Assembly (NCBI GenBank): GCA_003151955.1
Contig: PLZB01000051.1
Span: 1 to 61,906, forward strand
Direction: 5' to 3'
DNA: 61,906 bases
Source of the DNA: Acidimicrobiaceae bacterium
GTDB taxonomy: Bacteria; Actinomycetota; Acidimicrobiia; Acidimicrobiales; UBA8190
Below, piece by piece: positions 33,497 through 41,541 of the stretch; position 1 is the stretch's first letter; every line of letters begins with the position of its first letter. Below the pieces are notes generated by a model, which worked only from the letters and a program-made list of their open reading frames with translations, searched no databases and was not told the DNA's origin. A program made the position numbers and the translations under genes.

Positions 33497-34240
33497 GTGA
33501 CGACGGCCGACTCCCCCGATACTGGGGCGGTGGACGAGGCCCGGAGGCGGGAGGCGGTCAGGCTGCTCGAGGCCCGGCACTACGGCCAGGCCATCGCCAT
33601 CTTCGAGGAGGTGCTCCGGGAACAGCAGGAGGAGCACCCGGCCGAGCTCCAGACCATCCGGACGGCCAACTTCCTGGCCAAGGCATTGTTCCAGTCGGGC
33701 CAGGCGGCCCGGGCCGCCGAGGTCCAGGAGCGGGTCCTCCTCGAGACGATGGGGGCGGTCGGCGACCGGCACCCGTCGGCCCTGGTGGCCCGCTACAACC
33801 TGATCCTCTACCTCCGGGGCCTGGGCCACTGGACGGCCGCCCTGGGGGAGGCCCGGGAGCTCGTCTCGATCATGCGGGGCGGCTACGACCCCGGGCCCCT
33901 CGGGCTCGACGACGCCCTGGCCGTCCTGGCCGCCACCCTCCGCCGGTCGGGCGACCGGGCCGGGGCGGAGCCCGTCGACCGGGAGCTGGTCGAGCTCTGC
34001 GTGGGCCTCGAGGGCCCAGAGAGCCGGGCCGTCCTGCGGGCCACCTCGAACCTGGCCCTCGGTCTCCACCAGCGAGGCGAGCGGGTCGAGGCGCTGGCCC
34101 TGATCAGCGAGGCCCGGCGGGGCGCCCGGGCCACCCTGGACCGCCGGGACCGGCTCCGGCGGGACATCGTCCACAACTGGTGGATGATCCGGTCGAAGGT
34201 CCCGGTCCGGGAAGTCCCCTTCCGGGGGGTCGGGGAATAG
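33497..34240 (+). CDS. Tetratricopeptide-repeat-like protein
   Basis: A 247-residue all-helical protein. Consecutive helix pairs (LLEARHYGQAIAIFEEVLRE, TANFLAKALFQSGQAARA, ARYNLILYLRGLG and TSNLALGLHQRGERVEAL) follow the TPR consensus of about 40 residues, typical of the kinesin-light-chain type TPR_10/12 repeats, so it is a protein-binding scaffold. No catalytic domain is seen. GTG 33497 lies 14 nt after the WS/DGAT stop; a second GTG at 33530 is an alternative. It probably ends the lipid operon, but its role there is unknown. Confidence 0.65.
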   Translation: MTTADSPDTGAVDEARRREAVRLLEARHYGQAIAIFEEVLREQQEEHPAELQTIRTANFLAKALFQSGQAARAAEVQERVLLETMGAVGDRHPSALVARYNLILYLRGLGHWTAALGEARELVSIMRGGYDPGPLGLDDALAVLAATLRRSGDRAGAEPVDRELVELCVGLEGPESRAVLRATSNLALGLHQRGERVEALALISEARRGARATLDRRDRLRRDIVHNWWMIRSKVPVREVPFRGVGE

Positions 34241-34249
34241 CGCCGGCCC

Positions 34250-34873
34250 CTACTCGATGCCGTGCTCGAGGGCGTAGCGGATGAGCTCCTGCTTCCGGGT
34301 CAGGTGGAGCTTGCCCAGGATGTTCCGGACGTGGTTCTCGACGGTCTTGTCGGAGATGAAGAGCTCGGCGCCGATCTCCCTGTAGGAGTGGCCCCTTGCC
34401 ACCAGCTGGAGGACCTCCCGCTCCCGGGTGGAAATGGGCTGGGCCCCGCCGGAGGCCTTGGCCAGCCGCCGGAACTCGCCGAGGACGAGGGAGGCCAGCG
34501 CCGGTGAGAAGACGGGCTCGCCCCGGGCGGCCCGGAGGAGGCCCTGGCGGAGCTGGTCGGGAGGGGTCGACTTGGTCAGGTAGCCGACCGCCCCGGCGGC
34601 CACGGCGTCGAGAAGGTCCCGCTCCGCTTCGGAGACGGTGAGCATCACGATCCTGGTCTGTCCGGCGCAGGCCCGGGCCACGGCGATCCCCCCACCCCCG
34701 GGCATGTGGAGGTCGCAGACGACCAGGTCGGGGGCGGCGGCGATGATGGCGGCGATGGCCTCGGGGGCGGTGGAGGCCTCGGCCACCACCTCGAACGCCG
34801 GGCCCAGGTCGGCCCGGACGCCACTGCGCCAGATGGGATGGTCGTCGGCCAGGACGACCCGGATCAGGCCCAC
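34250..34873 (-). CDS. LuxR/NarL family response regulator
   Basis: A 207-residue response regulator. The receiver domain (residues 1-120) starts IRVVLADDHPIWRSGV with the acidic pair, has the phospho-acceptor in LVVCDLHMPG near residue 53, and GYLTKS with the conserved Lys. The C-terminal LuxR-type helix-turn-helix reads STREREVLQLVARGHSYREI and KTVENHVRNILGKL. The GTG start overlaps the end of the histidine kinase gene by about 10 nt, so the pair is translationally coupled. Target genes are unknown; the divergent acyltransferase gene is one candidate. Confidence 0.92.
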   Translation of the reverse strand: MGLIRVVLADDHPIWRSGVRADLGPAFEVVAEASTAPEAIAAIIAAAPDLVVCDLHMPGGGGIAVARACAGQTRIVMLTVSEAERDLLDAVAAGAVGYLTKSTPPDQLRQGLLRAARGEPVFSPALASLVLGEFRRLAKASGGAQPISTREREVLQLVARGHSYREIGAELFISDKTVENHVRNILGKLHLTRKQELIRYALEHGIE

Positions 34874-36027
34874 AGCCGCACCTCGGTCCCGGCCCCCGGC
34901 CGGCTGGTGATCTCGACCCGGCCGCCGACCTCGTCCAGCCGGCCCCGGATAGAGCGGCTCAGGCCGATCCCCTCGGGGACCGTGCTGGGGTCGAAGCCGA
35001 CGCCGTCGTCCTTCACGGACAGGAAGATACGCCCCGGGGCCCCTCCCCCGGGGGTTTCCGGACCGTCGTCCGGTTCGCAGTAGACCGTGATCCGGCTGGC
35101 GGCGGCGTGCTTCCCGGCGTTGGTGAGGGCCTCGCCCAGTGCGGCGCAGAGCGCCACGGCCACCGGGCTGGAGAGGGCGGGGACGTCCGGAGCCACCAGG
35201 ATCTCGACCGGGATCGGGAAGACCTCCTCGAACCGCCGGGCCGCCTGCCGGAGACCGCTGACCAGGGTGACCCGGTCGGTGGTCCCCGGGTCGGTTCCGC
35301 CCCGGCGGCGGGCCGAGCCCTGGTGGGCGGCCTCGAGGCCGAAGAGGTAGTCCCGGAGCTCCTGCTCCTGGCGCCGGGCCAGGGCGGCCAGCTCGGGGTC
35401 GTCGGTCCGTCGCTCCACCACGGCCAGGGTCTGGAGGACCCCGTCGTGGAGGGTCCGGGTCACGTCCTGGCGGGCCCGGGCCGCGGCGATCTCCTCCTCG
35501 GCCCGGACCAGGAGCCGGGACACGTAGCCGGCGACGCCGCCGGCCATGGTGTAGAGGACGGTGGTCGTGGCCAGGGACACGAGGGGGTTTCCGGTGATGG
35601 TGTGCATGTGGACGCCGTTGAGCAGCGTGGCGACCACCCGGGCCGCTCCCACCAGGATCCCGGCAGCGAGTCCGGGGCGGGGACCGGCGGCCAGTCCCAC
35701 GGACAGGACGGCCGCCAGCGGCCAGGCCACGCCGAGGGCGGGGGCGGTCGAGAAGGCGTGCCCGGGCCCGAAGACCCAACCGTCGGAGACGACCAGGGTC
35801 ACGCCGCAGGCGAGCTCGACAGCCAGGACGCCGGGACGGAGGAGCCGCTCCGGCGCGGTCCGCTCCCAGACCCAGAGGACCACGGTGATGGCCAGGGCCA
35901 GGCCCAGGAGGCCGAGGGTCGGCCAGGGCCGGACGAGCTGGTGGCGGGATATGGCGACCAGGCCTGCCATGAGGACCCAGGCCACGGCCCGGAAGACGGC
36001 CATCCCCCTCAGCACGCTCCGCTGCAT
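34864..36027 (-). CDS. NarL-type sensor histidine kinase (membrane)
   Basis: A 387-residue sensor kinase. The first 165 residues hold about six short transmembrane helices with little extracellular sequence, resembling MacS/LiaS-like intramembrane sensors. The dimerisation/phosphoacceptor segment RTLHDGVLQTLAVVERR carries the His near residue 192, and the ATPase domain has EALTNAGKHA (N box), DDGVGFDP (G1) and GIGLSRSIRGR (G2). It phosphorylates the regulator encoded by the overlapping downstream gene. GGGGAGG lies 7 nt before the ATG. The signal is unknown; envelope stress is a reasonable guess for this topology. Confidence 0.9.
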   Translation of the reverse strand: MQRSVLRGMAVFRAVAWVLMAGLVAISRHQLVRPWPTLGLLGLALAITVVLWVWERTAPERLLRPGVLAVELACGVTLVVSDGWVFGPGHAFSTAPALGVAWPLAAVLSVGLAAGPRPGLAAGILVGAARVVATLLNGVHMHTITGNPLVSLATTTVLYTMAGGVAGYVSRLLVRAEEEIAAARARQDVTRTLHDGVLQTLAVVERRTDDPELAALARRQEQELRDYLFGLEAAHQGSARRRGGTDPGTTDRVTLVSGLRQAARRFEEVFPIPVEILVAPDVPALSSPVAVALCAALGEALTNAGKHAAASRITVYCEPDDGPETPGGGAPGRIFLSVKDDGVGFDPSTVPEGIGLSRSIRGRLDEVGGRVEITSRPGAGTEVRLWA

Positions 36028-36130
36028 TGCAAGCCTCCCCGGCGGACGATAGAGGCTCGGGGCCGTCCCCAGTGGCCTTTGGGGGATTCACCCGATGGTT
36101 CCAGGCGGGGTCGGGGCGCAGCATGGGGAG

Positions 36131-37672
36131 ATGCCCACCACCCTCGTCGCCCAGGCCCGCCGGCTCTCCGCCGGGACCCCTCCCGATCGGGACCGGGTCG
36201 TCGACCTCCTCCGGGCCTCGTCGCTGGTCGTGGTGGTCCTCGGCCACGTCCTCATGGCCCTGGTGACCTGGCCCGACGGCCGGCCCGTCCTCGACAACCT
36301 CCTCGGCCACGTTCCGGGGCTCCCGCTCGTGACCTGGGCCCTGCAGGTCATGCCCCTCTTCTTCCTGGCCGGGGCCTGCGCCAACGCCCGGTCCTGGGAG
36401 TCGGCCGAGCGCCGGGGGGTCCCCTGGCGGCGGTGGGCCCAGGACCGCCTGGCCCGGCTGGTCCGGCCCCTCGTCGTCTACCTCGGCGTCTGGATCGTCC
36501 TCGTCCTGGTGGCCCAGGCCGTCCTCGGTCCGGCCACGACCCGCCCCCTGGCCGCCCTCGCCACCCAGCTCCTCTGGTTCCTCGGGGTCTACATCCCGGT
36601 GACGGTGGCCACCCCCTGGATGGTCCGGCGGGCGACCCGGGCCCCCTGGGCCACCCCTGCCCTCCTCCTGGCCGGGGTGGCCGCCGTCGATCTGGCCCGG
36701 TTCGCCACCGGCAACGTGGCCTTCGGGCTGCTGAACTTCCTCCTCGTCTGGCTCATGGCGGCCCAACTCGGCCTGGCCGTCACCCGGCACCGCCCGTCGG
36801 GGGCAGTCCTGGCCGGGCTGGCCCTCGGGGGCCTGGCTGTCAACGCCGTCCTGGTCACGGTGGGGCCCTACCCGGTGTCGATGGTCGGGCTCCCCGGGGG
36901 GACGATGTCGAACATGGCCCCGCCCACCCTGGTCCTGGCCGTCCACTGCTGGGTCCTCACCGCCCTGGCCGGGCTCCTCTGGGACCGGCTCGACCGCCTG
37001 GCCCGGCGGACCCGGGTCTGGACCGCCACCGTCGCCGTCGGGGCCTGCTCCATGACCGTCTACCTCTGGCACCTGACGGCCCTGGTCGTCGTGGTCGTGG
37101 CCGAGCACGCCGTCGGCTTCGACCGGGGCACCCGGGTCGGGACGGGCTGGTTCTGGGTGGCCACCGCCGTCCACGTCTCCCTCGTCCTGGCCGTCGTGGC
37201 CCTGATCGTCACGGTGGCGGCCCCGGCCGAGCACCGGCGGATCCCCGGCCTCGACCTCCCGGCGTCGGGCACCGGGTCCGCCGTCGGGCCGGCCCCCTCG
37301 GCGGCCGGGGCGGTCCTCGTCGGTGCCGGCAGCGGCGCCTGCGCCGTCGGCCTCCTCGTCCTCTCCGCCACCGGGATGGGGGGGTTCCCCTTCGGCCATG
37401 TCACCCGCTACGCCGGCCTCCCCCTCACCCCTGGCTTCGGGCTCCTCCTCCTGGTGGTGGGGGCGGCGCTGTCCCGGCGGGGGGCGACCGGCCCAGTCGG
37501 GCGGTTCGGTAGGATCCCGGAGATGGACGACAGGCGGGACGATGACGCGGCGGACCAGCTCCGGGATCTCCAGGCGATGATAGCGACACGGATGCGGGCG
37601 GCCGGTGAGACGCCGGACTCGATGGTCGCCGCACTGCTGGCGGACCGGGTCGCCGACACCAGCCTGGACTGA
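36131..37672 (+). CDS. Acyltransferase 3 family membrane protein with extra C-terminal tail
   Basis: A 513-residue integral membrane protein with 10-12 helices. The N-terminus DRDRVVDLLRASSLVVVVLGH and the RLARLVRPLVVYLGVW and YLWHLTALVVVVVAE segments are those of acyltransferase-3 proteins, which O-acylate sugars, lipids or peptidoglycan on the outside. The conserved Arg (LLRA) and His (LGH) near residues 30-40 are catalytic candidates. The last 49 residues (from MDDRRDDDAADQLRDLQAM) are soluble and unlike the family; they could be a separate small protein read from an internal start at 37523. ATG 36131 has GGGGAG just upstream. Confidence 0.8.
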   Translation: MPTTLVAQARRLSAGTPPDRDRVVDLLRASSLVVVVLGHVLMALVTWPDGRPVLDNLLGHVPGLPLVTWALQVMPLFFLAGACANARSWESAERRGVPWRRWAQDRLARLVRPLVVYLGVWIVLVLVAQAVLGPATTRPLAALATQLLWFLGVYIPVTVATPWMVRRATRAPWATPALLLAGVAAVDLARFATGNVAFGLLNFLLVWLMAAQLGLAVTRHRPSGAVLAGLALGGLAVNAVLVTVGPYPVSMVGLPGGTMSNMAPPTLVLAVHCWVLTALAGLLWDRLDRLARRTRVWTATVAVGACSMTVYLWHLTALVVVVVAEHAVGFDRGTRVGTGWFWVATAVHVSLVLAVVALIVTVAAPAEHRRIPGLDLPASGTGSAVGPAPSAAGAVLVGAGSGACAVGLLVLSATGMGGFPFGHVTRYAGLPLTPGFGLLLLVVGAALSRRGATGPVGRFGRIPEMDDRRDDDAADQLRDLQAMIATRMRAAGETPDSMVAALLADRVADTSLD

Positions 37673-37681
37673 CGTTCCCCC

Positions 37682-38155
37682 GTGCTCCGGGCCATCGTCG
37701 GCTACCACGTCGACTGGGACGGGGACCCGGTGGCCGAGCTCGCCTGCGGCCACGGCCAGCACGTCCGGCATCGGCCCCCGTTTCAGCTCCGGGAGTGGAT
37801 CCTCGACGAGGCCGGCCGGGAGGCCCGGCTCGGCACCCCCCTCGACTGTCCCTGGTGCGACCGGGCCGAGCTCCCCGACCGCCTCGCCCTGGTCCGGACC
37901 ACCCCGGAGTGGGACGGGACGACGATGCCGGCCGGCTTGAGGAGGGCGCACCGGATCGCGGAGGGGACCTGGGGCCGGATCGTCGTCCACGAGGGGAGAC
38001 TCCGGTTCGTGGCCCGGACCGATCCGGGCATCGACGTCGTCCTCGGCCCGGACACGGCCCAAGCCATCCCCCCCGGCGTCGAGCACGAGGTGGAGCCGCT
38101 CGGCCAGGTCCGGTTCTCCATCGAGTTCCTCTCCGTCCCCCCTCCGACCCGTTGA
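37682..38155 (+). CDS. DUF3565-DUF1971 fusion protein
   Basis: A 157-residue two-domain protein. Residues 3-60 match DUF3565 (VGYHVDWDGDPVAELACGHGQHVRH, with a following CPWCDRAE zinc-binding-like Cys pair). Residues 70-155 are DUF1971, the cupin-like segment that accompanies TehB in tellurite resistance (RIAEGTWGRIVVHEGRLRF, then PPGVEHEVEPLGQVRFSIEF). The two domains are usually separate, so the fusion suggests they act together, perhaps as a small metal or metalloid sensor or binder. No TehB methyltransferase is adjacent. The GTG start is 9 nt after the acyltransferase stop. Confidence 0.75.
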   Translation: MLRAIVGYHVDWDGDPVAELACGHGQHVRHRPPFQLREWILDEAGREARLGTPLDCPWCDRAELPDRLALVRTTPEWDGTTMPAGLRRAHRIAEGTWGRIVVHEGRLRFVARTDPGIDVVLGPDTAQAIPPGVEHEVEPLGQVRFSIEFLSVPPPTR

Positions 38156-38171
38156 CCGGTCGGGCCCGGCG

Positions 38172-38468
38172 TCAGGGATGGGACGGTGACGGCGGGGCCC
38201 CGTCGATCTCGAAGAAGAGGTCGTCGGCATAGCACCACCACCAGTCCTCGCCGGGCTCGTAGGACCGGATGAGGGGGTGGTCGGGGTGCTGGTGCCAGTG
38301 GGCGGTGGCGTGGCGGTTGGGGGAGTTGTCGCAGCATCCGACATGGCCGCAGTCCATGCAGAGCCGGAGGTGGACCCACCTCCCGCCGGTCCGGAGGCAG
38401 TCCTCGCAGCCCTCGCTGGAGGGGACGACGGGTGGGAGGGCATCGAGATGGGTGCATTCGGTCGGCAC
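38172..38468 (-). CDS. Stand-alone UBP-type zinc finger protein
   Basis: A 98-residue protein that is almost entirely a ubiquitin-hydrolase-type zinc finger: CTHLDALPPVVPSSEGCEDC, then LRLCMDCGHVGCCDNSPNRH with HWHQHPDHPLIRSYEPG and a WWWCYADDLFFE ending. In eukaryotes this domain binds the free C-terminal Gly-Gly of ubiquitin; bacterial stand-alone copies are of unknown function and might bind the C-terminus of a ubiquitin-like or pupylation-related protein. The GTG is chosen because the domain begins immediately after it and a GGAG is upstream. It lies 14 nt from the DUF5996 gene, same strand. Confidence 0.8.
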   Translation of the reverse strand: MPTECTHLDALPPVVPSSEGCEDCLRTGGRWVHLRLCMDCGHVGCCDNSPNRHATAHWHQHPDHPLIRSYEPGEDWWWCYADDLFFEIDGAPPSPSHP

Positions 38469-38482
38469 GATCGGAAGCTCCT

Positions 38483-39391
38483 TCAGGGCTGTCGTTCGAG
38501 GGCGGTGCGATCCCAGTCGGCGCAGGCGGCGGCGGCCTCGTAGGTCGACTGGAGGAAGGCCAGGAGGACGGCGTCGGGGTCGGGGGCGGTCCGGACGGCC
38601 TCGTAGGGGAGGACGAACTCCCCGAGGGCCCCGTCGTAGGAGGCCTCGGCCGGGGCGACCGGCCTGTCCCGGTAGCCGGGGGGCTCGGGGTAGGCGTAGG
38701 AGTAGAAGAGGCCCTCGCCCTCCCCGCCGGGCCAGTAGCCGCAGCTGCTGACCTCGTGGGAGTAGGCCTCCCACATGACCTGGGGGCCACAGTTGGGGGC
38801 CCCGCCGGGATGGGGCGGGGCCGGCCGTCCCGAGAACCGGGTCACAGCCAGGTCGAGGGCCCCCCAGAAGAGGTGGACGGGGCTGGCCTTGCCCAGGAAC
38901 CGGCCCCGGAACTCCTCGAGGACCCGCTGGGCCTGGACCAGGAGCTGCCAGAACCGCCGGGCCTGGTCGGGGTCGTAGGGGCGAGCCTGGTGGTCCTCGG
39001 TGAAGGCGATGGCGCCCTCGATCTCGACCGGCACCGGCCAGATGGTGGTCCCGACGCCGAGGTCGTCGAGCCGGGGCATGACCTCGGCGTGGAAGTCGGC
39101 CACCGGTCCCCCTTCGAGGGGCAGGCTCCGCCCGTCCCCGGTGGCGGTCCTGATCTCCAGCCGGTGGTCGAAGAGGTCGAAGTCGATCTGGAAGGCCGGG
39201 CCGGTCGGGTGGGGGACCAGCGAGGTGGTCAGCCCCCGGGCCGTGACGTAGAGGGGGACGTTCCACCAGTGGTTCACGAGCGGGGTGTTCGCCATCCGGA
39301 CCTTGCCGACGATCTGGGTCCAGAGCTGGAGGGTGTCCCGGGTGCCGACCCAGTCGGCCACCGGGAGCGACGGCCAGGGGGACGGGGGCAT
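38483..39391 (-). CDS. DUF5996 family protein
   Basis: A 302-residue cytoplasmic protein of the uncharacterised DUF5996 family. DTLQLWTQIVGKVRMAN followed by HWWNVPLYVTARGL near the N-terminus, DFDLFDHRLEIRT, FWQLLVQAQ and VHLFWGALDLAVTRFSGRPAP are conserved hallmarks. The ending EAAAACADWDR is also typical. The function is unknown. It is probably co-transcribed with the UBP zinc finger gene downstream. The ATG has a CAGGAT box with a 6-nt gap, close to the leaderless pattern of other genes here. Confidence 0.8.
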   Translation of the reverse strand: MPPSPWPSLPVADWVGTRDTLQLWTQIVGKVRMANTPLVNHWWNVPLYVTARGLTTSLVPHPTGPAFQIDFDLFDHRLEIRTATGDGRSLPLEGGPVADFHAEVMPRLDDLGVGTTIWPVPVEIEGAIAFTEDHQARPYDPDQARRFWQLLVQAQRVLEEFRGRFLGKASPVHLFWGALDLAVTRFSGRPAPPHPGGAPNCGPQVMWEAYSHEVSSCGYWPGGEGEGLFYSYAYPEPPGYRDRPVAPAEASYDGALGEFVLPYEAVRTAPDPDAVLLAFLQSTYEAAAACADWDRTALERQP

Positions 39392-39492
39392 CCCCCCATC
39401 CTGCCCGAGCGGGCCGGGTCCGGCCAGGGTGCCGGCGGCCCGGACCTGCTACAACCATCGGGCCGGCACCGGCACATCGAGGAGGAGGCCCC

Positions 39493-39762
39493 ATGCCCAG
39501 GATCGGGTTCGCATCGGTCAGGAAGAGCGGCGAGAACGTCTTCTACATCGAGGGCGCCGACGGCGAGCAGGACGGAGGGACGGTGACGGTCTGGCCGGCC
39601 GGGGACGGTGGACACCCCTGGACCCTCGACCCGCCGGAGGTGGGGAAGGACTTCGACCTGTCGTTCATGCCGGAGGGCGAGATGCCCGTGAAGGGCTCCT
39701 ACCGCTGCACGGTCCAACCCGTCGAGGGCAACGGGCAGCGGGGAACCTTCGAGCGGAACTGA
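39493..39762 (+). CDS. Small hypothetical protein
   Basis: An 89-residue soluble acidic protein (ends RGTFERN) with many short polar strands, for example KSGENVFYIEGADGEQDGGT and KGSYRCTVQPVEG, suggesting a small beta-sheet fold. I recognise no family. GAGGAGG at 39479-39485 is a strong ribosome site, which supports a real gene. It lies between the DUF5996 gene (divergent) and the DGPF/sigma pair. Confidence 0.55.
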   Translation: MPRIGFASVRKSGENVFYIEGADGEQDGGTVTVWPAGDGGHPWTLDPPEVGKDFDLSFMPEGEMPVKGSYRCTVQPVEGNGQRGTFERN

Positions 39763-39859
39763 GTCGGGGGAAAGTCGCGTCCCGCTGTCGATTCGGGCCG
39801 ATCGCGTTCGTGGACATGGTTGAGGCGGCAGAGAGCCGGCTCGAGGAGAGGAGCATCCG

Positions 39860-40216
39860 ATGACGCAGTACCTGCTCGCCGTGTACCCATTCGGGTCCGA
39901 GGAGCTCAACGCACCCGAGGACATGGATCAGGCCTACAAGGCCGTGGACGTGTTCAACGCCGAACTGCAGGCCGAAGGGGCCTGGGTCTTCGCCGGCGGG
40001 CTCCATCCCCCCGACACGGCCACCGTCGTCCGGGTCAGCAACGGCGAGGTCCTGATGACGGACGGGCCGTTCGCCGAGACCAAGGAGCAGCTGGGCGGAT
40101 TCTGGATCATCGAGGCCGCCGACCTCGACGCCGCCCTGGCCTGGGCCTCAAAAGGGACGCGGGCCTGTGGGGCCCCGGTCGAGGTGCGACCCTTCCAGGA
40201 CATGCCCGAGGCCTAG
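39860..40216 (+). CDS. YCII-related DGPF-domain protein
   Basis: A 118-residue ferredoxin-like-fold protein. [39 protein letters not shown] (the DGPF motif) and [16 protein letters not shown] identify it clearly. Such proteins nearly always sit next to an ECF sigma factor of the ECF42 group, as here. They were proposed to be part of the regulatory unit, but their biochemical role is unclear. GAGGAGAGGAG precedes the ATG. The stop is 5 nt before the sigma gene start. Confidence 0.9.
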   Translation: MTQYLLAVYPFGSEELNAPEDMDQAYKAVDVFNAELQAEGAWVFAGGLHPPDTATVVRVSNGEVLMTDGPFAETKEQLGGFWIIEAADLDAALAWASKGTRACGAPVEVRPFQDMPEA

Positions 40217-40221
40217 TTCCG

Positions 40222-41541
40222 GTGCCGTCTACCGGCGACCCCGCCGACCCCGGCAGTGACGCCGACCCCGGAGCCCTGGACGGCGTCGAAGCGACCTTCC
40301 GGCTGGAGTTCGGACGGGTCCTGACCACGCTGGTCCGCCTCCTCGGTGACATCGACCTGGCCGAGGAGGCGGTCCAGCACGCCTTCCTGGTGGCCGAGGA
40401 GCGGTGGCCCGTGGCCGGGGTCCCGGCCAACCCCGGGGGGTGGATCGTGACCACGGCCCGGAACCACGCCATCGACCGGTTCCGGCGGGAGTCCTCCCGG
40501 CCCGACCGGCAGGCCCAGGCCGACCTCCTCCACCACCGGGACGAGGCCCCGGGGAGGGAGCCCGTGTCCGACGACCGTCTCCGACTCATCTTCACCTGCT
40601 GCCACCCGGCCCTCGCCCTACCGGCCCAGGTGGCCCTGACCCTCCGGCTCCTCGGCGGTCTCGAGACGGGGGAGATCGCCCGGGCCTTCCTGGTACCGGA
40701 GCCGACCATGGCCCAGCGCCTCGTCCGGGCCAAGCGGAAGATCCGGGCGGCCGGGATCCCGTACCGGGTCCCGGCCGAGGCCGAGCTCCCGGACCGGCTC
40801 CGGTCCGTCCTGGCCGTCGTCTACCTGGTCTTCAACGAGGGTTACACGGCCAGCTCGGGAGAGGACCTCCTCCGGCCCGACCTGGCCGGGGAGGGGCTCC
40901 GGTTGGCCGGGCTCCTGGCCGGGCTCATGCCGGACGAGCCCGAGGTCCAGGGGCTCCTCGCCCTCCTCCTGCTGGTCGAGGCCCGCCGGGGGGCCCGGAC
41001 CGACGCCGAGGGATCGTTGGTCCTGCTCCCGGACCAGGACCGGACCCGGTGGGACCGGGACCTGATCGCCCGGGGCCACGCCATCGTGGCCGGCTGCATC
41101 CGTCGGAACCAGCCCGGTCCGTACCAGCTCCAGGCGGCCATCAACGCCGTCCACACCGATGCGGAGTCGGCCGGGGAGACGGACTGGGGCCAGATCCTGG
41201 CCCTCTACGACCAGCTCCTGGCCTCCTCCCCGACCCCGGTGGTGGCCCTCAACCGGGCCGTGGCCCTGGCCGAGGTGGCGGGCCCGGAGGCGGCCCTGAC
41301 CCTGGTCGACGGGCTCGACCTTGACCGCTACCACCTGTTCCATGCCACCCGGGCCGACCTGCTCCGGCGGCTGGGTCGGACCAACGAGGCGGCGGTCGCC
41401 TACGAGGTGGCCATCGGGCTGGTCGGAAACGAGGCCGAGCGACGGTTCCTGGAGGGGAGCCTGGATGACCTCCGGTCCCCGGGGGGCAGGGTGACACGTG
41501 TTCCACCTACCATTCCTCCCCATGAGCGCCTACCCCTATGA
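40222..41541 (+). CDS. ECF RNA polymerase sigma factor, ECF42 type
   Basis: A 439-residue sigma factor, more than twice the size of an ordinary ECF. Region 2 reads [20 protein letters not shown] and [20 protein letters not shown]; region 4 reads [20 protein letters not shown] followed by [16 protein letters not shown]. From about residue 185 a long helical C-terminal extension ([31 protein letters not shown]) has the TPR-like character of ECF42 proteins, thought to replace an anti-sigma factor. No anti-sigma gene is nearby, which fits. The adjacent DGPF gene confirms the group. GTG start; regulon unknown. Confidence 0.9.
   Translation: MPSTGDPADPGSDADPGALDGVEATFRLEFGRVLTTLVRLLGDIDLAEEAVQHAFLVAEERWPVAGVPANPGGWIVTTARNHAIDRFRRESSRPDRQAQADLLHHRDEAPGREPVSDDRLRLIFTCCHPALALPAQVALTLRLLGGLETGEIARAFLVPEPTMAQRLVRAKRKIRAAGIPYRVPAEAELPDRLRSVLAVVYLVFNEGYTASSGEDLLRPDLAGEGLRLAGLLAGLMPDEPEVQGLLALLLLVEARRGARTDAEGSLVLLPDQDRTRWDRDLIARGHAIVAGCIRRNQPGPYQLQAAINAVHTDAESAGETDWGQILALYDQLLASSPTPVVALNRAVALAEVAGPEAALTLVDGLDLDRYHLFHATRADLLRRLGRTNEAAVAYEVAIGLVGNEAERRFLEGSLDDLRSPGGRVTRVPPTIPPHERLPL

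Noticed and set aside
34250..38443. A very long open frame on the minus strand (almost 1,400 codons)
   Set aside because: Only the last 207 codons are a real gene (response regulator). The rest is antisense to genuine genes and open only because GC-rich DNA lacks stops.
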